Shown: positions 27,432 through 36,353 of the stretch, one piece after another
Position numbering within the stretch: position 1 is the stretch's first letter
Layout of the letters: the number at the start of each line of letters is the position of its first letter
Assembly: GCF_002895925.1 (NCBI RefSeq)
Contig: NZ_NWUO01000005.1
Location: 62,001 to 126,000 of the forward strand
Length of the DNA stretch: 64,000 bases
DNA from: Mixta theicola
GTDB lineage: Bacteria; Pseudomonadota; Gammaproteobacteria; Enterobacterales; Enterobacteriaceae
Direction of reading: 5' to 3'
Program-made: the position numbers and the translations under genes
Notes under the pieces: generated by a model
What the model was told of the DNA's origin: nothing
Databases searched by the model: none
Seen by the model: only the letters and a program-made list of their open reading frames with translations

Positions 27432-28421
27432 CCCATTCATGACGGTTGGGCTGGCGGACAGGATGCTGTTTTTATGTTGCACAATCGCCGCCAACACCGC
27501 CAGCGCGATCTCTGCTGGGGTTTTGCTGCCAATCGGCAGGCCTATTGGCGCGTGGATACGCGCCAGTTCCTGTTCGGTAAATTCAGCTATCTGCTGTAGA
27601 CGCTGTCGCCGCCGTATGCTGTTCCGTTCGGATCCCATTGCGCCGATATAAAATGCTGGCGTGTGGATAGCTTCCATCAGGGTCAAATCATCCATACGGG
27701 GATCGTGGGTCAGCGCCACAATGGCGGTATTGCTATGGCATCCCCTCTCTTCAATGTACCTGGCCGGAAACTGACGCAGCAATATCACATCGGGTTTCAG
27801 TCCGGCGGCAAAATTCTCCAGTACTTCCGGGCGGTTCTCGCATACCACTACCTCAAAACCCAGAGCAACGGCGAACTCGGCGCAGTAAAGTGCGACGCTG
27901 GACAGTCCGGCAATAAGTAACCGTGGCGCAGCGGCAAGATGCAGGATGATCTGCTCTTGCCTGCGTTCGACCTGAGTGGCACTAACGAATCCACACTTCT
28001 CAAGGCTGTGACAGGCTTCGGGCAGCGTCAGCCGTTTGATCAGGGCATAATGGCCATCAAGCGCGTCAGCGTGGCATGTAAGGTAAGCGATGCTGGCGTC
28101 GCCGGCTGGCAGATATTCAATCAGCACATCCAGTACCCCACCGCAGGGCAGCGCCACGTCGGGTGCCAGACCGCCTTCTCCATAACGGATAACCTGGCTG
28201 GCCGTCTGATATTCTCCGGCAGCAATACGACGTAGAAAATCCTCCTCAACGCATCCCCCGGAGAGAGAACCGCTGTAGCGCCCGTCACGCGTCGCTGCCA
28301 TCAGCGCGCCCGGTGAACGAGGTGAAGAACCATAGGTACTCAGTACGGTACACAGCCATACCGGCTGCTGTTTCAGCCAGCCTGTTGCCTGACCGATCAC
28401 GGTCATATCAAGATGTTGCAT
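27333..28421 (-). CDS. XdhC/CoxI-family molybdoenzyme maturation protein
   Basis: This 362-residue protein has the XdhC N-domain (VLSTYGSSPRSPGALMA, SGSLSGGCVEEDFL) and a Rossmann-like C-domain (PRLLIAGLSSVALYCAEFAVALGF, ALTHDPRMDD, YIGAMGSERN, PIGLPIGSKTPAEIALAVLAAI). XdhC/PaoD proteins bind molybdenum cofactor, aid its sulfuration and insert it into xanthine-oxidase-family enzymes. The partner operon lies divergently at 29238-33813. Native homology should end near residue 320-330; the remaining tail looks like transposase. It lies eight bases after the MocA-like gene, so the two form one unit. Confidence 0.85.
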   Translation of the reverse strand: MQHLDMTVIGQATGWLKQQPVWLCTVLSTYGSSPRSPGALMAATRDGRYSGSLSGGCVEEDFLRRIAAGEYQTASQVIRYGEGGLAPDVALPCGGVLDVLIEYLPAGDASIAYLTCHADALDGHYALIKRLTLPEACHSLEKCGFVSATQVERRQEQIILHLAAAPRLLIAGLSSVALYCAEFAVALGFEVVVCENRPEVLENFAAGLKPDVILLRQFPARYIEERGCHSNTAIVALTHDPRMDDLTLMEAIHTPAFYIGAMGSERNSIRRRQRLQQIAEFTEQELARIHAPIGLPIGSKTPAEIALAVLAAIVQHKNSILSASPTVMNGAEEAWVNDSNSERLYESRNKLTPEELRLMAAN

Positions 28422-28429
28422 CGCTAAAT

Positions 28430-29014
28430 TTACTCACTAACCGGTAACTGTGACGGAAGATCAATATCCTGCACCACGCTTAATTGATCAAAGGGCAGTA
28501 GGTGAACCTCTTCATCGCGCAGTAATACTCTCGCACCATTGTCCCCACGCAACCCGCAAAGTTTTTTGCGCAGTAACGCCGAGAAACCAACCGGGTGGCC
28601 CGGCTGTTGACCAAAACAGGGACGCACTATTGCGTGATCCTTCAGCGCTGCCGCAACCTGCAGGAAAATATCTGGCGTGACGAACGGCATATCCGCCAGA
28701 TGGATTAGCCAGCCCTGCCATTGTGGTGTGGCGGCAACGCCAGCGGCGATAGAGTCTCCCAGCCCGTTGCTGTCCAGCAGAGTAACCGGTACCCGATAAG
28801 CGGTACATAGCTGCCATACCGGCAGATTATCTGGTCGAGTCACTACCCGTATCGGCAGGCCGGACGCCAGAGCCTGATGCAAGGTATGTGCAAATACTGA
28901 ACGTCTCTGTCCGGCCGCATCGACAAATTCAGCATTTAACTTGTTACCCAGGCTACCCGCCTGAATAAAACGTTTCCCGCATCCGGCTGCGGCAATAAGA
29001 ATGCCTGTCGTCAT
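28430..29014 (-). CDS. MocA-like molybdenum cofactor cytidylyltransferase
   Basis: This 194-residue nucleotidyltransferase of the MobA-like NTP-transferase fold has the N-terminal loop GILIAAAGCGKRF, a metal motif IHLADMPFVTPDIF, and RPCFGQQPGHPVGFSALL. MocA adds CMP to molybdopterin to give the MCD cofactor used by xanthine-oxidase-family enzymes. Its position next to XdhC and divergent to a Mo-hydroxylase operon supports this role. The N-terminal loop deviates from the usual LLAAGxSxRxG, so specificity (CTP or GTP) is not certain. Confidence 0.8.
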   Translation of the reverse strand: MTTGILIAAAGCGKRFIQAGSLGNKLNAEFVDAAGQRRSVFAHTLHQALASGLPIRVVTRPDNLPVWQLCTAYRVPVTLLDSNGLGDSIAAGVAATPQWQGWLIHLADMPFVTPDIFLQVAAALKDHAIVRPCFGQQPGHPVGFSALLRKKLCGLRGDNGARVLLRDEEVHLLPFDQLSVVQDIDLPSQLPVSE

Positions 29015-29237
29015 GTTTCTGATCCATGTTTGCGCAACTAACTTTTATCCAAACCGATTACACAGGTTTATTTGTTATTTTTTTGAAAATGAGAAGTTAA
29101 TTATTACATATTTTGATGACATAAGGATATGATTGCGCGCCCCAGGATTAAGGCTACAAGCGTTTGCGCAATAAAAAATCGCCTTGCGCAACAATTACAC
29201 AAGCGTACAACAACTATAAAGATGTAAAGGATGTTCT

Positions 29238-32027
29238 ATGAGCAATTTCAACCCATCGCGACGCCGTTTTATCAGAAGCGCCGTAATAGCAGGGGTATCC
29301 GTGTACCTCGCGCCACTGTACAGCCATGCCTACGCTGCGTTGTTCGAACAAAAAATTCTCCAGTCGCCGAATTGGGATCCGCATACCAAACGCGTGCGCT
29401 TTCGCATTGACGGTCGTGCCAAGGTGATGGGACAAAAAGTATTCGCCCGCGATATTCGCGTGGTGGATATGCCTCACTGGCCGCAGAAACAGGCACACGC
29501 CTTTATCCTGCGTGTTACTAAGGCCGATCGACTGTTTGAGGGCGTCGATCTGTCGCTGCTGGGTGATGATCTACAGCCAGACCGGCTGGTGACGGCGGAA
29601 GATCTGGCGCGCGATGGGCTGGCTTTCCCGGCCTTCTACGGCGATGATATGCTGTTGCCCGCCGGCAAAACCCCGGCTTATCTCGGCCAGGCGGTAGCGA
29701 TCTTGATCTATCATGATTTCGCCCGTTTCCGTTTCGCTAAAGACAAGCTGAAATTCCGCGAGGAAACCATCAAATACGGTACGGTAACCGGCCCGCTGGA
29801 GCGTGATCCCTGGGGTAGCTTCCGCTATGTGCGGGTGGGCGGCGAGCAACCGTTCGACGACGATCGTTTTTCCAGCCTGAAGGACACGCCTCTCTTCCCT
29901 GTGTCAATGAAAAAACATCTGCCGGTATGGCCGGAAGGACGCGAGGGCGGCAAGCTGGATCAGGAAGGCATGTTCTATGCAGGCACGATCGCCGACAAGC
30001 TGGATAAGCCACCGGCCGACTGGCTGGTCATGTCGCGTCGTTATACCACGCAGTCGATCGATACATCAGCGCTGGAGCCGGACAACGCCAACGGCTGGTT
30101 CGATAGCGCAACGCAAACGCTGCATCTGGTGGTGCCGACCCAGTCGCCGCAGGAAGTGGCCGAAGCGATGCCGCTTATGCTGGCCAAACGCAATCCGCCA
30201 GTGCAACAACTGATCCTGCACCCATGCTACACCGTGGGTTACGGTTCGAAAGATCACTGTAATTTCCCCTATTACGGCGCGATAGCGGCAATGTATGGCG
30301 ACGGATACCCGGTACGCCTGGCCAACGACCGTTTTGAGCAGTTTCAGACCGCACTGAAACGCCATTCTTTTGATATGCATTACCGCATCGCAGTGAATCG
30401 CCAGACCGGTATGCTACAGTCATTCCAGGCTGAGATGACCGCAGATGGCGGTGGTCGCAGTAACTTTACCCCTTCGGTGGTGATGGTCGCCGCCACTGCC
30501 GCCCAGTCGATTTACTACTTTCCGCAAAGCGATCTGTCGTCGGTCGGTCTGGCATCGCGCGCGATCGATGCCGGTTCCGCGCGTGGTTACGGTACGCTGC
30601 AAAGTATGGCTGCCACCGAGATGATGATCGACGAAATGGCCGCCGAGCTGAAGATCGACCCGATCGCATTTCGTTTGCGCAACGCGCTGAAATCGGGCAT
30701 GAAAAATACCCAGGGGGCGATCCCGGCCGGCGCCATTCGCGTTGACGAGGTGCTGGAGAAAGCGGCGCAGCATGAGATATGGCTCAGGCGTGCTGAACGC
30801 AAGGCTGAGTTTGAGCGCCACCATCCAGGTAAACGCTATGGCGTTGGCTTCGCCTGTGTGCAGAAAGACTTCGGCACCGGAGCGGAAACCTCGTTTGCCC
30901 GGGTGGAGTTGAGTGAGGACGGGCGCATTATGCTGCACCATAGCGGCGCGGAAATGGGTACCGGTATGTCAACTTCGCAGTCGGTGCTGTGCGCGCAGTG
31001 GCTGGGAAAACCGGCCGACGAGGCGCATTTCTCCGTCATTGACTGGTCGGTATTGCCAATGGTCACCAGTGGCGATCCTTACCTGATGTCACAGGACGAA
31101 CAGGACAAGCTGCAAACCAACCCTAACTGGACACCTTCCTACTGTTCGCCATCCAGCGCCAGCAACTCGGCCTTTTATTTCTCGCACAGTACCCGCGAAG
31201 CGGCGCGGCTGATCTTCAATCACGGCCTGTGGCCAGCGGCGATGGCGTTGTGGCAGGCCGGTATTGGCGGCGGCCAGGCAGCGCCGCTGGTAGTACGCCG
31301 CGAGGATGCGCGCTGGGTTGAAGGTGGCCTGACGGCGGCGGGAATGTCAGTGCTGAGCCTTGAACAGCTAACCAGGAAAGCCTGGCAGATGGGCGGCGTA
31401 ACAGGCGCGACGGTACATGTGTTTAACCGCTGGCAGTGGGCAGAGGCGGATTTCAGGCTGAACGGCCAGTCTGAACGGTTGCCGGTTGATGGTCTGGCGC
31501 TGCGTCATGGCGGTGGCGAGTTTGTAACGCAGGCACGTACCCAGGTCTATTACCCGCCGGTTCAACGTAATAATGCGGCGGTTACCTACTATAGCGCCGT
31601 CGGCACGCTGGCGGAGGTGGCGGTAGAGATCGCTACCGGCAAGGTGGAATTGCTGAACCATCACTCGATTATGGAATGTGGCAATTTGATTGTGCCGGAA
31701 CTGGTTTCCGGCCAGTTACAGGGCGGGTTGGCGATGGGAATAGGCCATGCGCTGCACGAATATTTACCGCTGTACGAAGAGGGGCCGGGCAACGGTACCT
31801 GGAATTTCAACCGTTACCACCTGCCGCATGCCAGCGATGTGGCGGTATGGAATCAAACCAGCGACATCCTGCCTGCGCTGTCGGAAACCGATCCGCCAAA
31901 AGGCATGGCCGAAGTCGTGATGATCCCGGTAGTAGCCGCACTGGTTAACGCCATTGCCGACGCCACCGGCCATCGTTTCCGTGATTTACCCGTTCGTGCA
32001 GAAAATATTCGTGAGGTATTACAATGA
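29238..32027 (+). CDS. Molybdopterin-binding subunit of periplasmic xanthine-oxidase-family dehydrogenase
   Basis: This 929-residue large subunit has a twin-arginine signal (SRRRFIRSA at residues 7-15, then a hydrophobic stretch ending near SHAYA), so it is exported folded. Mo-binding motifs include ARGYGTLQSMAATEM-like GSARGYGTLQSM, GAEMGTGMSTSQS, and the C-terminal PPKGMAEVVMIPVVAALVNA with the putative catalytic glutamate. The type is the IorB/aldehyde dehydrogenase group that works with a 2Fe-2S subunit and cytochrome c. Substrate could be an aldehyde or N-heterocycle. It overlaps the next gene by ATGA. The 223-base divergent promoter region is AT-rich. Confidence 0.87.
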   Translation: MSNFNPSRRRFIRSAVIAGVSVYLAPLYSHAYAALFEQKILQSPNWDPHTKRVRFRIDGRAKVMGQKVFARDIRVVDMPHWPQKQAHAFILRVTKADRLFEGVDLSLLGDDLQPDRLVTAEDLARDGLAFPAFYGDDMLLPAGKTPAYLGQAVAILIYHDFARFRFAKDKLKFREETIKYGTVTGPLERDPWGSFRYVRVGGEQPFDDDRFSSLKDTPLFPVSMKKHLPVWPEGREGGKLDQEGMFYAGTIADKLDKPPADWLVMSRRYTTQSIDTSALEPDNANGWFDSATQTLHLVVPTQSPQEVAEAMPLMLAKRNPPVQQLILHPCYTVGYGSKDHCNFPYYGAIAAMYGDGYPVRLANDRFEQFQTALKRHSFDMHYRIAVNRQTGMLQSFQAEMTADGGGRSNFTPSVVMVAATAAQSIYYFPQSDLSSVGLASRAIDAGSARGYGTLQSMAATEMMIDEMAAELKIDPIAFRLRNALKSGMKNTQGAIPAGAIRVDEVLEKAAQHEIWLRRAERKAEFERHHPGKRYGVGFACVQKDFGTGAETSFARVELSEDGRIMLHHSGAEMGTGMSTSQSVLCAQWLGKPADEAHFSVIDWSVLPMVTSGDPYLMSQDEQDKLQTNPNWTPSYCSPSSASNSAFYFSHSTREAARLIFNHGLWPAAMALWQAGIGGGQAAPLVVRREDARWVEGGLTAAGMSVLSLEQLTRKAWQMGGVTGATVHVFNRWQWAEADFRLNGQSERLPVDGLALRHGGGEFVTQARTQVYYPPVQRNNAAVTYYSAVGTLAEVAVEIATGKVELLNHHSIMECGNLIVPELVSGQLQGGLAMGIGHALHEYLPLYEEGPGNGTWNFNRYHLPHASDVAVWNQTSDILPALSETDPPKGMAEVVMIPVVAALVNAIADATGHRFRDLPVRAENIREVLQ

Positions 32028-32575
32028 GCATTAAAAACCGTCCAGTTTCCCTGACCGTCAACAATAAGCAATATAGCTCCATTGAGGTGCCGGAAGGGTT
32101 GATGATGATTGATTTCCTGCACGAATATCTCGATCTGACCGGATCGCGCCTCGGTTGTGGTCAGGGGATCTGCCATGCCTGTGTCGTTATTGTTGATAAT
32201 CCGGATGGCACCAGCGAAGAGGTACGTACCTGCATCACCGGCGCCCATTTTTTTAACGGCAGGAAAGTGCGCACCGTAGAAGGCCATGCCCGGCTGGATG
32301 AGCAAGGTGAAGTGGTGGAGCTTTCTCCGGTACAGCAGGCTTTTCTGGAACACTACAGCTTCCAGTGTGGCTACTGTACGCCAGGCTTTGTCAATGCCGC
32401 GACGATCTTCATGGAAAAGCTCAAACGTGAACCCATCGCCCGTGAACAGCTGGAAAGCGCCATTGAGCAGGCGCTGGACAGCCATATCTGCCGCTGTACC
32501 GGTTATGTACGCTACTACGAGGCGGTGCGCGATGTGGTGCTGAAAACGCCGGGCCTGCTGAAGGAGACGGCATAA
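32024..32575 (+). CDS. 2Fe-2S subunit of the periplasmic Mo-dehydrogenase
   Basis: This 183-residue IorA-type small subunit has an N-terminal plant-type ferredoxin domain with LGCGQGICHACVV and a later cysteine, and a C-terminal helical domain with the second cluster ligands QCGYCTPGF and CRCTGYV. It passes electrons from the Mo site to the cytochrome c. It has no signal peptide of its own and is probably co-exported with the Tat-bearing large subunit. Both its start and stop overlap the neighbouring genes, suggesting tight stoichiometric coupling. Confidence 0.92.
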   Translation: MSIKNRPVSLTVNNKQYSSIEVPEGLMMIDFLHEYLDLTGSRLGCGQGICHACVVIVDNPDGTSEEVRTCITGAHFFNGRKVRTVEGHARLDEQGEVVELSPVQQAFLEHYSFQCGYCTPGFVNAATIFMEKLKREPIAREQLESAIEQALDSHICRCTGYVRYYEAVRDVVLKTPGLLKETA

Positions 32576-33813
32576 TGAAAAAACGTCTCGCCCTGTTGAT
32601 CCTCCTGATCGCGATCGTCGTTATCGCCCTGCTATGGTGGCGGGAGAACCGCCGCTACGACGGCCCGGTGCAGAAGGTTACCGCCAGCGCCGGGCAGATC
32701 ACCCATGGCCGCTATCTGGCCCAGGCTGCTGACTGCAGCGCCTGCCACACCGCCAACGGCGGCGCACCATTGGCTGGCGGTTATCCGCTGGAAACGCCGT
32801 TCGGTACCCTCTACGGCAGCAACCTGACGCCGTCGGCCGATCACGGTATCGGCCGCTGGACCAAAGATGACTTTTTCCTGGCGCTGACCCAGGGAGTGGC
32901 TCCGGGTGGCCGTCATCTCTATCCGGCGATGCCTTACACTTCCTATAAGGGTATTTCGCGCCAGGACTCTGATGATATTTACGCTTATCTGATGACACGC
33001 CCGGCAGTTGATGTTGCGGTTCAGGAAAATGCCATGCCGTTCCCATTCAACCAGCGCATGGCGCTGATTGGCTGGAACCTGCTGTTCCGCAGCTCGCAGC
33101 CGCTGCCTGCCAGCTCGCAGGGTAATTCTGCGCAATGGCAACGTGGACGCTATTTGGCCGACGTCCTGGGACACTGCGGGGAGTGTCACACACCACGTGG
33201 TGTGCTGGGACAGATGGATCTCGACAAACCGATGCAGGGCGGCGTGGTTGGGCGCTATATGGCACCGGATATTACTCCACAGGGCCTGGCACAACGCGGC
33301 TGGCAGCCGCAGGAGATCAGCCGTTTTCTCAGTACCGGCCTTGCAACCCAAGGCTCTGTCTTCAGTGAAATGCATATGGTGGAGGATCTCAGTACCCGTC
33401 ATCTGACACCGCCAGACCAGCAAGCACTGATGACTTACCTGATGGGCGACCAGCCTCCGGCGGCAGTGGCGGCGGTGAAAACAGGATCGGGCAGTGATAC
33501 CGGACGCATGATTTATCTGGACCAATGCTCCGGCTGTCATGCGCGTGAGGGCGAGGGTAAACCGCATGTATCGGTGGCGATGCGTAATAACGCCACACTG
33601 CGGCAACCGGACGGCAGGAACCTGATCGTCTCAATACTGGACGGCCTGCCGGTACAACAATTCCCCAACGGTGAAAGCATGCAGAGTATGCCGGCCTTTG
33701 GCGGACGCCTGAGTGATGCAGAGGTGGCAGAATTGGTAAATTACCTGCGTGTGACCTGGGGTGGTCAACCAGCGAACATTACTGCCGACCAGGTGAAGGC
33801 GTTGCGCAAGTAA
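32575..33813 (+). CDS. Membrane-anchored triheme cytochrome c subunit
   Basis: This 412-residue cytochrome has an N-terminal membrane anchor (LALLILLIAIVVIALLWW) and three CxxCH heme motifs: CSACH at 54-58, CGECH at 201-205 and CSGCH at 318-322. It resembles the cytochrome subunits of gluconate, alcohol and aldehyde dehydrogenases, which deliver periplasmic electrons to ubiquinone or an oxidase. Its ATG overlaps the TAA of the 2Fe-2S gene. With the two preceding genes it makes a complete periplasmic oxidation chain. Confidence 0.92.
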   Translation: MKKRLALLILLIAIVVIALLWWRENRRYDGPVQKVTASAGQITHGRYLAQAADCSACHTANGGAPLAGGYPLETPFGTLYGSNLTPSADHGIGRWTKDDFFLALTQGVAPGGRHLYPAMPYTSYKGISRQDSDDIYAYLMTRPAVDVAVQENAMPFPFNQRMALIGWNLLFRSSQPLPASSQGNSAQWQRGRYLADVLGHCGECHTPRGVLGQMDLDKPMQGGVVGRYMAPDITPQGLAQRGWQPQEISRFLSTGLATQGSVFSEMHMVEDLSTRHLTPPDQQALMTYLMGDQPPAAVAAVKTGSGSDTGRMIYLDQCSGCHAREGEGKPHVSVAMRNNATLRQPDGRNLIVSILDGLPVQQFPNGESMQSMPAFGGRLSDAEVAELVNYLRVTWGGQPANITADQVKALRK

Positions 33814-33953
33814 GCCTTCAGCTCCGGCTGTGTGGTAATGGGAAGTGCATTGACGGATAAAAGCCGGGAAGCTATTGCCGCTGCCTGCCGGGAAACGGCA
33901 GACAATGAAAGCACTTCCCGATCCCGCGCAGGGAAGAAAAAGAGCCTGAGGCT

Positions 33954-33982
33954 AAAGCCGCAGCGGTAAACGCTGCGGCTTT
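33954..33982. terminator. Bidirectional terminator between Mo-dehydrogenase operon and mltB
   Basis: A perfect 12-bp stem AAAGCCGCAGCG / CGCTGCGGCTTT with loop GTAAA lies between the convergent cytochrome and mltB genes. T and A runs are short but present on both sides. Confidence 0.75.
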
Positions 33983-34003
33983 AATCGTCTTATTACCTTA
34001 TCT

Positions 34004-35077
34004 TTACTGCCGCGCCAGCCCTACCGCCTCGCCCAGCTGCCACACCGCCATCGCATAGTGATTACTGTGGTTATAGCGCGTAATCACGTAGAAGTTCGGC
34101 AGGCCGTACCAGTACTGGTAATACTTGCCCATATCAAAGCGCAGCAGACTAACCTGCGGATTGCCGTTAATAGACGTTTGCGGGCGCAGGCCCGCTGCCG
34201 CCAGGCTGGATATGCTGTAGCGGGTCTTAAAGCCGTTTTCCAGCCCCGGCGCCTGGCCGCTGGCCGGTACTGCCACGGTTTCATCCGGCTGCCAGCCATG
34301 CTGTTTAAAATAGTTCGCTACGCTGCCGATGGCATCAACCGGATCCCAAAGATTAATGTGGCCATCATCGTTAAAATCTACCGCGTACTGTTTTTCGGAC
34401 GAAGGCATAAACTGCCCGTATCCCATCGCGCCGGCATAAGAACCGCGCAGGTCGAGCGGGTCCTGTTGCTCTTTACGCGCCATCAGCAGGAAGGTTTCCA
34501 GCTCGCTGGTGAAAAATTCAGCCCGGCGGGGATAGGCAAATGAGAGCGTAGCCAGCGCATCGATAATACGGGTTTTGCCCATTACGCGGCCCCAGCGGGT
34601 TTCCACGCCGATAATGCCGACCATAATTTCCGGCGGAACGCCATATTCCCGCTGCGCCCGCTGCAGCGCATCCTGATATTGATTCCAGAACGCTACGCCG
34701 TTCTGCACGTTATCTGGCGTGATAAATTTATTGCGATAGCGAATCCAGGCGCCATTCGGCCCGGAAGGCGGCTGATAGCCTGGGGCCTGACGCTCCATCA
34801 GGCGCAGCACCCAGTCCAGGCGTTTCGCCTGCGCCAGCACGTCATGCAGCTGCTGACGATTAAAGCCATGTTCCTGCACCATTTTATCGATAAAACGTTC
34901 GGCCGCCGGATTACCGGCGAAATCGCCATTTAACGGATGAATTTCATGAGCGGGCTTAAGTAAAAATCCACCTTCTTCCAGAAAGGGGTTACCGCTTTGC
35001 GGCGGGGTCGGCGTCGGTTTGCTGCTACAGCCAGCCAGGGTCAGAATTAGCGGTAGAAGGAGGCGAGGATAACGCAT
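34004..35077 (-). CDS. mltB: MltB, membrane-bound lytic murein transglycosylase B
   Basis: This 357-residue outer-membrane lipoprotein has a signal peptide with lipobox LTLAGC (Cys17). The GH103 transglycosylase domain carries GIIGVETRWGR with catalytic Glu159, FMPSSEKQYAVDF and the C-terminal SNHYAMAVWQLG. It cleaves peptidoglycan glycan strands to 1,6-anhydromuropeptides during wall turnover. In E. coli it lies near srlA; here it is next to ecotin, so its neighbourhood differs. It appears to be transcribed alone. Confidence 0.93.
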   Translation of the reverse strand: MRYPRLLLPLILTLAGCSSKPTPTPPQSGNPFLEEGGFLLKPAHEIHPLNGDFAGNPAAERFIDKMVQEHGFNRQQLHDVLAQAKRLDWVLRLMERQAPGYQPPSGPNGAWIRYRNKFITPDNVQNGVAFWNQYQDALQRAQREYGVPPEIMVGIIGVETRWGRVMGKTRIIDALATLSFAYPRRAEFFTSELETFLLMARKEQQDPLDLRGSYAGAMGYGQFMPSSEKQYAVDFNDDGHINLWDPVDAIGSVANYFKQHGWQPDETVAVPASGQAPGLENGFKTRYSISSLAAAGLRPQTSINGNPQVSLLRFDMGKYYQYWYGLPNFYVITRYNHSNHYAMAVWQLGEAVGLARQ

Positions 35078-35193
35078 TGCAAGTCCATATAATCAGCGAT
35101 GAAAAAGAATTAATGGTAAGCGTGGATTTGCGTCACGTAAAAGAAAATTCCTAATTTGCCAAAAAAATTTTCGCCGGTATCTCTGATAAATTA

Positions 35194-35221
35194 GCAAGGT
35201 TTTCAGCGTTGAAAACCTTGC
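35194..35221 (-). terminator. Hairpin after DUF333 lipoprotein gene
   Basis: A perfect 12-bp stem GCAAGGTTTTCA / TGAAAACCTTGC with a four-base loop starts nine bases after the stop codon at 35230. The following sequence on the minus strand is T-rich but lacks a strong run. Confidence 0.55.
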
Positions 35222-35229
35222 CGCTGATA

Positions 35230-35466
35230 TTACGGACGATCGCGTCGGAACAGCGTCCACTCTTCAATGCGCTCGCCGCTGGGTAGATGACAATAGTTGA
35301 TCTCGCCGTCCGCGGTTTGCCCCCTTTCCAGCGTACCCGATTGTTGAATGCAGTAAACCGAGGCCGGATTCGGCATCCCAACCGCCGGAGAATTTTCCTG
35401 TGGTGCAGGCTGACGACTACATCCTGCCACCGTCAGCGCGACCAACAACATGATACTTTTTTTCAT
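35230..35466 (-). CDS. DUF333-family small lipoprotein
   Basis: This 78-residue protein is read from the ATG at 35466 (GAGCG upstream); a longer frame from 35529 adds a non-conserved lead. It has a signal peptide with lipobox VAGC (Cys16) and the DUF333 block NPASVYCIQQSGTLE ... YCHLPSGERIEEWTLFRR. Relatives such as the E. coli YoaF type are outer-membrane lipoproteins of unknown function. Residue 17 is Ser, consistent with outer-membrane sorting. It follows ecotin on the same strand after 52 bases and may be co-transcribed. Confidence 0.82.
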   Translation of the reverse strand: MKKSIMLLVALTVAGCSRQPAPQENSPAVGMPNPASVYCIQQSGTLERGQTADGEINYCHLPSGERIEEWTLFRRDRP

Positions 35467-35518
35467 GTTCGCTCTTTTTATAAGGGCGGTGTCGCTGACG
35501 ACAGGCCGCCAACTCTGA

Positions 35519-36022
35519 TTATTGCGCAACCGCCTCGCTGACGGCGCTATCCGCCTGCCACAGGCGATATTTCACTTCTACATCGGCTGGCGCGTAAACC
35601 ACGATTGGCAGCTTACTGTTGTAACGCAGCATGCCTTCTGTGCCGGTATTGGCGACAACAAATTCCTGATGGGTCGCATTATCAATACACATCTTTCGCG
35701 TCGAAGCCAGAGGGCTAAGTTTGTTGATGACAATATAGTCATAGCCCCAGCCTTCCAGGGTTTTCTTCTCAATATCCGCACCAAACATCTGGCGGTTACA
35801 GTCTACTTTTAGCGTTTTACCTGGCAACAGCTCAACCTTATACAGATCTTCATGCGCCTGCTGCGGCAGAATAATAACGTGCCTGATCTGCCCTTTTTCC
35901 GCCTGCGGATAAGGCGCAACCTTTTCCAGCGGCTGGGCGTCTGGCGCTGCTTGCTGCACGTTATTGGCGTTGGCTGAAGCAGTGATAAATAAGGCGCTAA
36001 GTACCAGGGTGGTATATTTCAT
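35519..36022 (-). CDS. eco: Ecotin, periplasmic serine protease inhibitor
   Basis: This 167-residue precursor has a Sec signal peptide ending near ANAN. The ecotin core reads QPLEKVAPYPQAEKGQ, TLEGWGYDYIVINKLSP and EGMLRYNSKLPIVVYAP. A conserved disulfide is formed by Cys75 and Cys112. The reactive-site loop is LASTRKMC, which places Arg109 at P1 and Lys110 at P1', where E. coli ecotin has Met-Met. Ecotin dimers inhibit trypsin-fold proteases and protect against host or predator enzymes. An arginine P1 predicts preference for trypsin-like targets. It lies upstream of the DUF333 lipoprotein gene. Confidence 0.92.
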   Translation of the reverse strand: MKYTTLVLSALFITASANANNVQQAAPDAQPLEKVAPYPQAEKGQIRHVIILPQQAHEDLYKVELLPGKTLKVDCNRQMFGADIEKKTLEGWGYDYIVINKLSPLASTRKMCIDNATHQEFVVANTGTEGMLRYNSKLPIVVYAPADVEVKYRLWQADSAVSEAVAQ

Positions 36023-36223
36023 GTTGTTTCCTGCAAATGATAATTTATTTCACTAAGGTAGCATAAGATAACCATACTTATCGCCGCTCAGAATCAAATT
36101 TATCGCATAAAACTCCAGCATCAGCGGTTAGCGCTAAGCCTTTTCATTGCTGTTTTATCGCTTCCGGCAGGCTGGTGGGTTAACAACCGCTTATTATTTA
36201 AGCAACGCAACCCACGTACAAAG

Positions 36224-36303
36224 CGAGACATGCATCACAAAAACCCCGCCGGCAGCAAGAATATCCATCTCTATGGACCATTTAACATTACGCCCGCTAT
36301 ACA
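36224..36303 (+). promoter_or_regulatory. araE control region: CRP-like site and AraC half-site
   Basis: A CRP-like site CGAGA-CATGCA-TCACA lies at 36224-36239 with a perfect right half. An AraC-type half-site CAGCAAGAATATCCATC follows at 36253-36269, matching the araI1 form (AGCA...TATCCAT). A possible second, weaker half-site lies 21 bases on, and a -10 like TATACA at 36298-36303. The order CRP, AraC, -10 is that of E. coli araE. The rest of 36023-36223 holds the ecotin promoter on the other strand and no gene. Confidence 0.6.
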
Positions 36304-36353
36304 GAATTTTGTATGTTGCCTTATAGTGCAGCATATTAATCTGGAGCGGTAAA

